A program made the position numbers and the translations under genes. A DNA stretch of 44,488 bases from Melioribacteraceae bacterium. GTDB taxonomy: Bacteria; Bacteroidota; Ignavibacteria; Ignavibacteriales; Melioribacteraceae. Shown one piece after another: positions 1 to 7,552 of this stretch (position 1 is its first letter; each line of letters opens with the position of its first letter). The DNA lies in contig JAIOZI010000045.1 of the NCBI GenBank assembly GCA_021740785.1, positions 1 to 44,488 on the forward strand, read 5' to 3'. Under the pieces are notes generated by a model. It was given only the letters and a program-made list of their open reading frames with translations, ran no database searches and was not told the origin of the DNA.

Positions 1-222
1 AACCCAGATTTTCCATTGGAAAATCTGCCCTTCGGGCCGACAATTTGTAAGTTGAGAAATATCAAATACTTAGCCATATAGAAATTTTGGAATTCGTTAT
101 TTGAATAAAATATTTTTCTTACAAATTGTCGGGGTTAATCCCGCAACATAAAATGTTTTAATAAAACATTTTATGAGCGGTCTCCGGCAATAATTCGTTT
201 CCAATGAATTTTTTGGGTTCAA
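1..222. mobile_element. MITE-like element, copy 1
   Basis: The element spans 3-217 (215 bp). It starts CCCAGATTTTCCATTGG and ends CCAATGAATTTTTTGGG, an imperfect terminal inverted repeat. Inside are a 19-nt palindrome at the left end, a GCCC-TTC-GGGC hairpin, a perfect 15-bp inverted repeat (37-51 with 118-132) and an AAAATGTTTTA/TAAAACATTTT hairpin. The right flank is TTCAA and the window starts with AA, as expected if TTCAA is a 5-bp target duplication cut by the window edge. The sequence is nearly identical to the copy at 40167-40382 and more diverged from the copy at 18474-18687. It encodes no protein of its own. Confidence 0.85.
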
Positions 223-403
223 TCTTCTCAATAATTTTTTCAATTTCTTCCCCGGTAAACTCGTGGTCAAACTCTTGTTCTGCAACAGTTTTGATATCTT
301 GAACAGTTAGCTGGTAGATTATGTCGTCATCGTTGTATTTTTTATCATGATTAAAGAACCGCGAATAATCTTTGTGCTCTATTTTCATTATATGTCGCAT
401 CAT
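158..403 (-). CDS. Small hypothetical protein, C-terminus formed by the mobile repeat
   Basis: This 81-residue protein has no recognised domain. The start is uncertain: ATGs lie at 403, 400 and 388, all overlapping the 3' end of the restriction endonuclease gene, so translational coupling is likely. Residues about 30-60 (Y-x-L-T-x-x-D-I-x-x-x-A, then E-x-x-x-x-E-x-x-x-x-x-x-K) resemble the small protein at 2526-2720, so the two look like distant paralogues flanking the nuclease genes. The last ~20 codons and the stop lie inside the MITE-like element at 3-217. The present C-terminus was therefore probably created by insertion, replacing the original end. Function unknown. Confidence 0.55.
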   Translation of the reverse strand: MMRHIMKIEHKDYSRFFNHDKKYNDDDIIYQLTVQDIKTVAEQEFDHEFTGEEIEKIIEKIEPKKFIGNELLPETAHKMFY

Positions 404-1379
404 TTTTAAATGGCGTTTGATTCAGATATCTTAATAACTTTGTATCGCGCGCTCCTAATTCTTCAATTTTCGGATAATTTTCTACAATGTTTTTTTCTCT
501 AAACAAAAACCATTTATGCAATAATTCCAAATATTTTTCACCATGTTTACTTGCATTTTCTTTTTGACCGCATATAAACTCATAATTAGCCATAAATTCT
601 GTTGTTGCAATACTATTTATAACATCTAAAATTACATGCATTGTATTTTGAGAATCTGATAAAAAGTCCCACAATTCTCCTGCAAGCAAGAATTCATTTT
701 CATCAACATATTTCTTAAAATCGACTGAATAACTGTGATATCTACCCTTATCATAACCTGTTGGAAAGTCAGATAATGGATCGAATGGAAATCCAATAAA
801 ATATTTTATCTCTTTATCAGGATAAAGTCTTTTTAAGGCTGTTTTTGCCTCGAGGATTTTTGTTTTTTCGGCTTTAAAAATACTGCTGTTTGGTTTCACC
901 GTTTTTAGTTCAATTGCAGTAATGCTATGGCTATCTTCAAAATAAACATCTGCCGTAAAATTAGAAATTTCTTTGTCTGCTTTGTCTTTATTGTTAAATA
1001 ATTCAGAATTTTCTTGTTCCAAATCAGGTTCACGATTGGTGTTTTTTAATTCAGCAATTATATCTGAAATTTTAGTTTGTTGGAAAGTTGAGATTTTAAG
1101 ACCTCTAAATTCTCTTTTTTCACCGTCACATAAAATTTGCCCTACTTTTTCAAAAAACGATTGCCCCAATGATGTATTTAAGCCGTGCAGCCAGCTGCTT
1201 AAACTAATTGCAGTAGGAATATCATGAACTTTACCTTCAAGTTTATCACTAAAAGCCTTTAAAAACGCTTCATGGAAAGTGAAGTATTTTTGAATGTCAT
1301 TTTTTTTGAGAAACAAAAAATTTTCATATAAGACACTAATTACTTCTAATGCAATTCGCTCTTTCTTGTAATTTTCCAT
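351..1379 (-). CDS. TdeIII-like type II restriction endonuclease
   Basis: A 342-residue protein read from the ATG at 1379. A TTG-initiated extension to 1439 is open but has no ribosome site. The core has a PD-(D/E)XK nuclease arrangement: Asp144 (ADVYF), then Glu157-Leu-Lys159 (IELKTVKPN), followed by a KILEAKTAL helix and a YFIGFPFDPLSD segment. Family knowledge: this block and the overall length match the TdeIII family, whose founding enzyme recognises GGNCC; specificity here is not determinable by eye. It lies downstream of another nuclease-like gene (1508-2437) and overlaps the following small gene, suggesting one minus-strand operon. No cognate DNA methyltransferase lies in the window, so it is either beyond the left edge or missing. 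Confidence 0.7.
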   Translation of the reverse strand: MENYKKERIALEVISVLYENFLFLKKNDIQKYFTFHEAFLKAFSDKLEGKVHDIPTAISLSSWLHGLNTSLGQSFFEKVGQILCDGEKREFRGLKISTFQQTKISDIIAELKNTNREPDLEQENSELFNNKDKADKEISNFTADVYFEDSHSITAIELKTVKPNSSIFKAEKTKILEAKTALKRLYPDKEIKYFIGFPFDPLSDFPTGYDKGRYHSYSVDFKKYVDENEFLLAGELWDFLSDSQNTMHVILDVINSIATTEFMANYEFICGQKENASKHGEKYLELLHKWFLFREKNIVENYPKIEELGARDTKLLRYLNQTPFKNDATYNENRAQRLFAVL

Positions 1380-1507
1380 AAAAGATTCTCTAATTAATTT
1401 ATTTTCTTTTTGAATTCGGACTAATGGGAAAAATAGCAAGAGTTATGAGGTAGAGTATCGCACTTTGTGCCCTCTTTTTTCATTATTCTAGCGATATTGT
1501 TTACACC

Positions 1508-2437
1508 TTAAAGCCCTATCTGATAACGCAATTCTTTTAATTGCAACTCTGCAGAATAAAGATCACCAATCAAATCAGTAGAGAGATGTTTATATCTATC
1601 TTTAATAACAGGGAAAGCATTGATGACCTGGGAATATTTTTTCTTGTCCTGTGATATTACATAAAGTTTTGTATTCGCATAATCCATCAATGTAGCCATA
1701 CGACCAACACCAGACCAAGTGCCGGTTGATATTTCAACTTCGAAAGCATACTCAGGAATAAGTTTAGGTCCATGTTCACCAAACCATAAAACATCGATTT
1801 GCCGCAACAAATTATAATCAGAAAATTGTAATTCAGGACAACTTTCTAAAGTGGTTATCTCTGATAAGTGTTTACCATTAAACTTTTTTGATTTATTAGG
1901 AGAGAAAGTTCTAAATCCTCTAATATTTCCGATTTCAATTAATCTACCTTGTAAGACAGAATGCAAACTTTCTTCTATACTCCTGTTAGTGGTTTCACCG
2001 TATAACTGCTCCAAAGAATTCCAAGAATTAACAAACTCGTTGCAATATAAACGATTATTTCTACCTTTGAGAATAATATTAAGGTCTTTATCAAGACTTA
2101 TTTTATATTCTCCATTTCTGTCATGACTAATTTTTGTTAAATTTTTAAATAGAATATGAGCAGGTAATATTAAGGTATTATCGACTGAACCACATATAAA
2201 AGCAATAAATGGATTGTCGAGATTTGCCATTTCTTCAACTGTAATGTAATTGATTCCGAAAAAATAACGATTGTTACCCGTAGTTTTTGAAGCAGCCCGG
2301 ATCAGAACATTTGCTTTAGCTATTTTATAAACCCTAGCACGTAAAATTTGCTCTAAATTTATATCCGGATAAAATGAATTAGCAAGACCAAGAAATTCTT
2401 CAACTAATACTTTTGTTGGATGGAAATGGTCGGACAT
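1508..2437 (-). CDS. Hypothetical protein with PD-(D/E)XK-like C-terminal region
   Basis: A 309-residue protein with no N-terminal signal, so probably cytoplasmic. The C-terminal third contains Asp215 (QIDVLWFG), Glu233 and Glu235 (AFEVEIST), then a hydrophobic KLYVIS strand. This ID...EVE-S/T arrangement occurs in restriction-nuclease-like proteins and resembles a PD-(D/E)XK core in which the usual Lys is replaced by Glu235. The N-terminal half (residues ~57-150) has mixed alpha/beta character and no motif I can name. It is co-directional with the TdeIII-like gene 128 bp downstream. It could be a second nuclease, a specificity partner or an accessory DNA-binding protein; this is inference from motif and context only. 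Confidence 0.55.
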   Translation of the reverse strand: MSDHFHPTKVLVEEFLGLANSFYPDINLEQILRARVYKIAKANVLIRAASKTTGNNRYFFGINYITVEEMANLDNPFIAFICGSVDNTLILPAHILFKNLTKISHDRNGEYKISLDKDLNIILKGRNNRLYCNEFVNSWNSLEQLYGETTNRSIEESLHSVLQGRLIEIGNIRGFRTFSPNKSKKFNGKHLSEITTLESCPELQFSDYNLLRQIDVLWFGEHGPKLIPEYAFEVEISTGTWSGVGRMATLMDYANTKLYVISQDKKKYSQVINAFPVIKDRYKHLSTDLIGDLYSAELQLKELRYQIGL

Positions 2438-2525
2438 TGTTATTAATCCATAATTTGTGTTCGTCTAATTTAGTTATAATGATTTCAACCAACAAAATAT
2501 CAAATTTTTGGATTTTCCGCATTAT

Positions 2526-2720
2526 CTATTTATTAGTATGTTTGCCTATTTCCTCAAAAATGGCTCCGTAAACAATATCTATTCCTGTCAAGAGCCCACC
2601 TTCTAAACCTTTTTTAACTAAATGAAATTCCTTTTCACTTATTTCCCTTCCGATTCTGCGCATCGCCTCATACTGAATATCTTCTTTTGTAATATAAAAA
2701 ACTAAATTTTCTTTTCCCAT
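2526..2720 (-). CDS. Small hypothetical protein
   Basis: A 64-residue soluble protein starting at ATG 2720, with the upstream sequence CGAGGTTCGAAG giving a weak GAGG ribosome site. It has a short beta strand (LVFYIT), a KEDIQYEAMRRIGRE helix and a second helix with E-x-x-x-x-K-K-G-L-E. The pattern matches the small gene at 158-403 at the other end of the nuclease pair. It is the first gene of the probable minus-strand operon running down to position 158. No function can be assigned. Such small proteins beside nuclease genes might be regulators or antidotes, but nothing in the sequence proves that. Confidence 0.5.
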   Translation of the reverse strand: MGKENLVFYITKEDIQYEAMRRIGREISEKEFHLVKKGLEGGLLTGIDIVYGAIFEEIGKHTNK

Positions 2721-2814
2721 CTTCGAACCTCGCTAAAATTAAACAATCATTCATCAATAATCACTAATCAATTGATCGCGCGCACCTTCGGCTGGTGAGT
2801 CACATACATACGAT

Positions 2815-2915
2815 TTAGAGTAAGGATATGATCAGGATCGAGATTAAGAGTATGGTTAAGAGTAAGAATAAGAGTAAGATCAAGATTAAGAGTAAGATTA
2901 AGAAAAAAATAAAAA
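2815..2915. repeat. Degenerate purine-rich hexanucleotide tract
   Basis: About 100 bp built from drifting units such as AAGAGT, AAGATT and AAGATC on the plus strand, almost free of C. Long open frames through it are low-complexity artefacts. It separates the nuclease patch from the DUF2062 gene. Confidence 0.7.
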
Positions 2916-2931
2916 GGATTTTTTCTAAATA

Positions 2932-2947
2932 CCATACATATGTATGG
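2932..2947. repeat. 16-bp perfect palindrome CCATACATATGTATGG
   Basis: A self-complementary 16-mer ~140 bp upstream of the DUF2062 start. A related CATACATACG lies at ~2803. It could be a dimeric regulator site or only part of the simple-sequence region; no regulator is known. Confidence 0.35.
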
Positions 2948-3087
2948 CAAATTTATATAAGTGAGTGTAGTTTGTCAAGATAAAAAATCAGCCGGATGGT
3001 AAATCATTATTAACAAATAATTTATGAAATAGTAGCCGGCTAAATTGTTAAATTTGCAATGTGAAAAACGAAAGGAACCTGGATCCG

Positions 3088-3615
3088 ATGAATGATTTCA
3101 AGAAATTAGCACGGTGGTCAACATATAAGAAACTGACAAGCAAGAAAGATATAAAGAAATTTTTAAAAAAGATCGTTTCATTGAATGCGAAACCATCACA
3201 TATTGCTTTTAGTATTGCGTTGGGAATTTTTATCGGGATGTTGATTCCAATTGGTCTTCAGACAGTAATTGCACTACCTTTTGCGCTGATGCTTGAATGC
3301 AATTTATTTCTAACGATGGGAGCAACTTTGATTAGTAATCCCGTTACAGTCGTGCCGATGTATTATTCTGCAATAAGAATAGGAGAATATCTAACATCGA
3401 GTGAAATTTCGTGGGATAAGGTCAACAGGATATTCGAATATCCAACATTTCAAAACTTTGCCGATTTAGGTAAAGAGGGATTGATAATCTTTTTCACCGG
3501 GTCATTTATTCAAGGAATTATAGCGGCACTAATTATTTATTTAATCACGAATCAATTTGTAGTATATGCACGAAAAAGGAAAGACATTCAAGTTGAAGAT
3601 CTGCCGATTAGCTGA
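3088..3615 (+). CDS. DUF2062 family membrane protein
   Basis: A 175-residue protein from ATG 3088, preceded by AAAGGA at 3071-3076. An upstream in-frame GTG at 3061 lacks a ribosome site. It has a basic cytoplasmic N-terminus (KKFLKKIVSL), then the DUF2062 hallmark: a Gly-rich hydrophobic segment (ALGIFIGMLIPIG), the TLISNPVTVVP loop, and a last membrane helix (FTGSFIQGIIAALIIYLI) with a basic tail. Family knowledge: DUF2062 proteins are small inner-membrane proteins of unknown function, sometimes beside glycosyltransferase genes. The stop codon overlaps the 3' end of the convergent kinase gene by 8 nt, with no terminator between them. Confidence 0.85.
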   Translation: MNDFKKLARWSTYKKLTSKKDIKKFLKKIVSLNAKPSHIAFSIALGIFIGMLIPIGLQTVIALPFALMLECNLFLTMGATLISNPVTVVPMYYSAIRIGEYLTSSEISWDKVNRIFEYPTFQNFADLGKEGLIIFFTGSFIQGIIAALIIYLITNQFVVYARKRKDIQVEDLPIS

Positions 3616-5722
3616 ATATCAATTTTAAAACATCCGTGAGCTTATCTCTTAAAATCGGTTTTGAAATAAAATCCCTAAAACCGGCAGCAATAAATTTTTC
3701 CCTATCCCCCGGTAATACATAAGCCGTAACAGCAATAATAGGTGTATTCTCATAACCCGGAAGTTTTTGAATAAATCTCAGTGCATCAAGTCCATTATAT
3801 TCACCTTGCAGATTCATATCCATTACAATAAAATCGAACTGCTTGCTTTTGATAATGGGAAGAGCATTTTCAAAACTAGTTGCAAATTCAATCTGCTTAA
3901 GATCTTTCATCTGCACTTTGAAAAGTATCTGGGAATCAAGTTGATCTTCCACATATAAGCATGATAATTGCGAAAAATTCAATTCCTTCTTCTCACCGGC
4001 AGTCTGCTTCGAAGGTTTTGATTCAGTTTTGGAAACGGGCTTTTGATCCGCAGTTGATTTATCGTCATCTTCTTCTGCACCTTGAGAAACAAATTGATCC
4101 ATCCCTGGTCGTGATGCAGGCGGCATTTCAATTCGCGGTTGATAATCTTCTTCATTCTCCGGCACTTCAGGTTTCGTTTCTTCTTTTGGCGGCGCTTCTT
4201 TTTTAACTTTTTTTACTTTTTGAGGCGCTTCTTTTTCTTCAGTTTGTGCCGGTTCGGCTTGTGATGGTTTTATAGGAATGAGAACACCAAACTCATAATC
4301 TTCTTCTCCTTTGACCACTGTTTCAACTCTCCCGTTGAAAAGCTGTATAATTTTGCGCGCCAATCTCAATGTAAATCTGGAAATACCATAATTTCTTCTC
4401 ACTGTGTTTTCATCTTCCGTAAAAATTTCACTAAGCCTGGTATTAAGTTCCGGGGTAATTTGATCGCGCATGTCCCGCAGACTTATAATCGCATACTCAT
4501 CATCATATTCTTTAGCGGAAATAAATAAATTTCTTTCTTTTGCAACCCGAACGGCAAATTCGACGAAAAGCGAGATTAATGTGATCAGTCTTTGTTTATC
4601 AATTTCCAGTGATAAAGAAGATGAAATTTTCCCGTACCCGATTTCAATTTTATTACTCTGCGCAAGTTTCTTCGTATTCTCAATTATCTGATCCAGTGAA
4701 TCAACAAATGTAATTTTTTCATTATTTATTATAACTTTACTATTCTCAAGCGCTGCGTATTCGCTTGCTACATCCATTAAATAGCGGAGAAGTTTCTGAT
4801 TCTCTCTAATAATTTCAACCGATTCAATCTGTTCTTCCGTAGGTTCTTCGATACTGTCGCCCAGTTCTTGAGCAAAACCGATAATTACATTTATCGGCGT
4901 CAATAATTCGTGAAATAAATGTCCTAAAAATTCGGCATCCATCGCACTTGAAGAACCTTCTGCCGCACCCGGGGCGCCCTCTTCTTTTTCAACTCCAGTT
5001 GATTTAGGCTTAAGTGTAATATTATAAGAATCAATTTCATTTGAGTAATCTAAAATTGGATTTGCAGACAACTCAACTTTAACAATACTTCCTGATGATT
5101 TTTTTACCTCGGCATCAAAATTAACTTTTTCTTTTGCTTTCTTCTGGAATACTTCACTGTTAACTTTTCCCCTATCACCATCAGCAACAATTGAAATAAA
5201 GGGTTTCTTTTCCAGTTCTGATTTTGAATACCCCAATGATTTCATCGCTGTGGAATTGGCATAGGTAAGGAATCCATCACGGTCTGTAAGAAATACATAA
5301 TTATTTGTTGATTCAAAAGTTGCTTTAAAAATTTGTATCTTTTTTTCTAATTCAACATGTTCCGTAACATCTCTAACAATATTTAGGTGTGCACGGTTAT
5401 CTTCAAAATCCATTGTTGTTTTGCTGATTTCAACTAAAACAGAATTACCGTCACTTTTTTTATGGCGCCATGGACCCGTAAAAACACCTTCTACTGCTTG
5501 GTTTGTTGAGGATTCGATAAGTGTTTGAATATCTTCGGGTGCGTACAGGTCGGTTAAATCCATTTGAAGAAAATCTTCTCTACTGTAACCATAAAGTTTA
5601 AGCGCCGCATCGTTCACCTCTAAAAATCTCAGATCTTCAATGTTGTAAATAAACATCGGCTCCGGACTTGTATGTAAAATTAAATCGTACATTTTATCAT
5701 TCTTGTTTTTATTATCGTTCAT
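3608..5722 (-). CDS. PAS-PAS hybrid histidine kinase/receiver, ATP-binding domain degenerate
   Basis: A 704-residue cytoplasmic protein with no membrane segment. Order: PAS ~10-125, PAS ~130-240, HisKA with His271 (FHELLTPIN), an ATPase-like region ~375-485, a Pro/Glu/Lys-rich linker ~490-580, and a receiver ~586-704. The receiver looks intact: Glu592/Asp593, phosphoacceptor Asp635, Thr666, Lys688. The ATPase region is eroded: where an N box should be it reads LISLFVEFAVRVA with no Asn, the DxGxG box reads RDMRDQI, and the GxGLGL box reads NYGISRFTLRL. It may not bind ATP normally, acting as a phosphatase, a sensor scaffold or a partner of another kinase. It is the last gene of the exopolysaccharide-type locus, 33 nt after the lipoprotein gene, suggesting it senses or controls that process. 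Confidence 0.85.
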   Translation of the reverse strand: MNDNKNKNDKMYDLILHTSPEPMFIYNIEDLRFLEVNDAALKLYGYSREDFLQMDLTDLYAPEDIQTLIESSTNQAVEGVFTGPWRHKKSDGNSVLVEISKTTMDFEDNRAHLNIVRDVTEHVELEKKIQIFKATFESTNNYVFLTDRDGFLTYANSTAMKSLGYSKSELEKKPFISIVADGDRGKVNSEVFQKKAKEKVNFDAEVKKSSGSIVKVELSANPILDYSNEIDSYNITLKPKSTGVEKEEGAPGAAEGSSSAMDAEFLGHLFHELLTPINVIIGFAQELGDSIEEPTEEQIESVEIIRENQKLLRYLMDVASEYAALENSKVIINNEKITFVDSLDQIIENTKKLAQSNKIEIGYGKISSSLSLEIDKQRLITLISLFVEFAVRVAKERNLFISAKEYDDEYAIISLRDMRDQITPELNTRLSEIFTEDENTVRRNYGISRFTLRLARKIIQLFNGRVETVVKGEEDYEFGVLIPIKPSQAEPAQTEEKEAPQKVKKVKKEAPPKEETKPEVPENEEDYQPRIEMPPASRPGMDQFVSQGAEEDDDKSTADQKPVSKTESKPSKQTAGEKKELNFSQLSCLYVEDQLDSQILFKVQMKDLKQIEFATSFENALPIIKSKQFDFIVMDMNLQGEYNGLDALRFIQKLPGYENTPIIAVTAYVLPGDREKFIAAGFRDFISKPILRDKLTDVLKLIFS

Positions 5723-5755
5723 TTATGCTTTATTAATAATTATTATACTCAAAAA

Positions 5756-7552
5756 TTAATACGGAATAGTTACAGGAACAATAGCAGAATACTCGGAATC
5801 AACTTCATCATTCGAAGCTCTTAGTCTATACTCATAGGAAGTACCGCGGTACAATCCTGAAGTCTGATCCGTATATGTTTCTATGTTTTCACCAACAACA
5901 GCAATCCTTGTAAAACTACTTGTACCAGAAATTCTTCGTTCTATCTCATACCTAGTTTCAAGAGTTGAGTTATCGGTCCAAGTTAAATAGACTTTAACAT
6001 TTCCCGAAGTATCCGGTACTGCAGTAAAATTTGTTGGCTTCAATAAAGGAGTTACCACTTCATTCGTAAAATCAGAATAAAGCGTTCCCTTAAAAGCGCG
6101 CACTGAAAAATAGAATATGCTATCTCTGCTTACATCGCTTATAGTAATATCATCAACATTTCTTGCTGTTGTTTTAAATAGCTCAAAAGTACTGGCAGAA
6201 CTAACCTTTCGCCATATTTCAAATCCATCTTCATCATTTGAGTTATCAGTCCAACTCAACAAAAATCTATTTGTACCGGTCTCGTTAATCAATAGATTTG
6301 AAGGAGCTAAAGGTGCAACCAGCGGGGCACGTGCTGTATCAATATTCGAATAATTTGTATATGTACCTTCCGAAGTTACATGTCTAGCGCGGTAATAATA
6401 AACAACCTCAGCCTGAAAATTTTGATCATAGAAAATACTAATATCATTATCGGTTGAACCAATCTCGGAATATCTTGTATCCGATGCAAGTTTTCTCTCA
6501 ATTTTTGTACCGTATTCCTGGTCGGTATTATCGCTCCATGTAATTTTTATTGCCCGTGATTCAAAATCAAAATCTGCAACTAAATTCGAAGGGGCTGCAA
6601 CATCTTGGCTGCCGGTTTCTACTTCAGTTGTATTTGAGTAAGCAATGGTAGTGGTTAATAATGCACCTACACGATAGCCATAAAGATTACGCGAGAGCAA
6701 TCCTTCATCAAGATATTCAACCGAGTTGGGTGCAACAACTCCAACTTGTTTAAATTCTTCATCTCCGGCAGAATAATTTAATCTTTCAATCACATATCCG
6801 TTTTCATTATCGGAATTATCATTCCAAGTTAAAATAACCCTTGATGCACCGATAGCAGAGGCAATTAAATTTGTTGGAATATCGCTGCCAGAGGCTCCGC
6901 CTGTATTCAATTCATTACTAAATTCCGATGCGCCGTTTTCGTTTACCGCTCTTACTTTGTAAAAATAATCAACGAATTCACTAAGCCCGATATCGGTTGT
7001 ATTCGTTGCATCCTGCGGTAATCTTTTATAATATGTTCCGCCATAACTGCCATTATTTCCTTTGCTTCGCCAAACTTCATAATTAGTTTCATTAATAGCA
7101 TTATCTTCCCATTGCAATAAGACCTGGTTGCTATTAAAGATACTTAAAGTAAGATTTGATGGAGCTGCAGGCAGGTTTGAAACATATAGGTTATTTATAA
7201 CACTACTGATTTTCATACCGCCTTCAAGATTATAAACAATCACGTAATAACTAATCCGGTTTCCGATTAAAGACTCGGAGATAGTCATAAATAAAGTATC
7301 ACCTTGATCAAATCTTTCCTGAAATTCATCATTAACAAAAACTTCGTAATGAGAGATTCCTTGTCCGCCGGCATAATCCGAGGCGCTGACCTTAATTATA
7401 TTTTTACCGATTTGCACCGTATCCCCTTCTACCGGTGAAGTGATTGTAATCGTTGGAACAGCATTAGGATTTTCAGCTGATGATTGGACACAACCGATAA
7501 AAAGCAATGAAACCGAAAATAAAATAGTTAAACAGCCGAGTAATTTTTTCAT
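5756..7552 (-). CDS. Multi-fibronectin type III lipoprotein
   Basis: A 598-residue protein with a lipoprotein signal peptide (LLFIGC, lipid-acceptor Cys21). An Ig-like segment (~30-125, ITSPVEGDTVQIG) is followed by about five FN3 modules beginning near residues 128, 222, 320, 415 and 508. Each has the PxAPSNL...L.W.DN....Y.I.R pattern. It probably sits on the periplasmic or outer face as a binding or scaffold protein. Its ATG overlaps the stop of the upstream NodB-like gene by 4 nt (ATGA), so the two are translationally coupled and probably act together. FN3 arrays often bind polysaccharides or enzymes, so a role in handling the exported polymer is reasonable but inferred. Confidence 0.85.
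   Translation of the reverse strand: MKKLLGCLTILFSVSLLFIGCVQSSAENPNAVPTITITSPVEGDTVQIGKNIIKVSASDYAGGQGISHYEVFVNDEFQERFDQGDTLFMTISESLIGNRISYYVIVYNLEGGMKISSVINNLYVSNLPAAPSNLTLSIFNSNQVLLQWEDNAINETNYEVWRSKGNNGSYGGTYYKRLPQDATNTTDIGLSEFVDYFYKVRAVNENGASEFSNELNTGGASGSDIPTNLIASAIGASRVILTWNDNSDNENGYVIERLNYSAGDEEFKQVGVVAPNSVEYLDEGLLSRNLYGYRVGALLTTTIAYSNTTEVETGSQDVAAPSNLVADFDFESRAIKITWSDNTDQEYGTKIERKLASDTRYSEIGSTDNDISIFYDQNFQAEVVYYYRARHVTSEGTYTNYSNIDTARAPLVAPLAPSNLLINETGTNRFLLSWTDNSNDEDGFEIWRKVSSASTFELFKTTARNVDDITISDVSRDSIFYFSVRAFKGTLYSDFTNEVVTPLLKPTNFTAVPDTSGNVKVYLTWTDNSTLETRYEIERRISGTSSFTRIAVVGENIETYTDQTSGLYRGTSYEYRLRASNDEVDSEYSAIVPVTIPY

Noticed and set aside
2768-2950. 60-codon minus-strand frame rich in Leu-Asn-Leu-Thr
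   Set aside because: It is the translation of the low-complexity hexanucleotide tract and has no ribosome site.
3061-3087. GTG start nine codons upstream for the DUF2062 protein
   Set aside because: No ribosome site before it, while ATG 3088 has AAAGGA upstream and begins nearer the conserved region.
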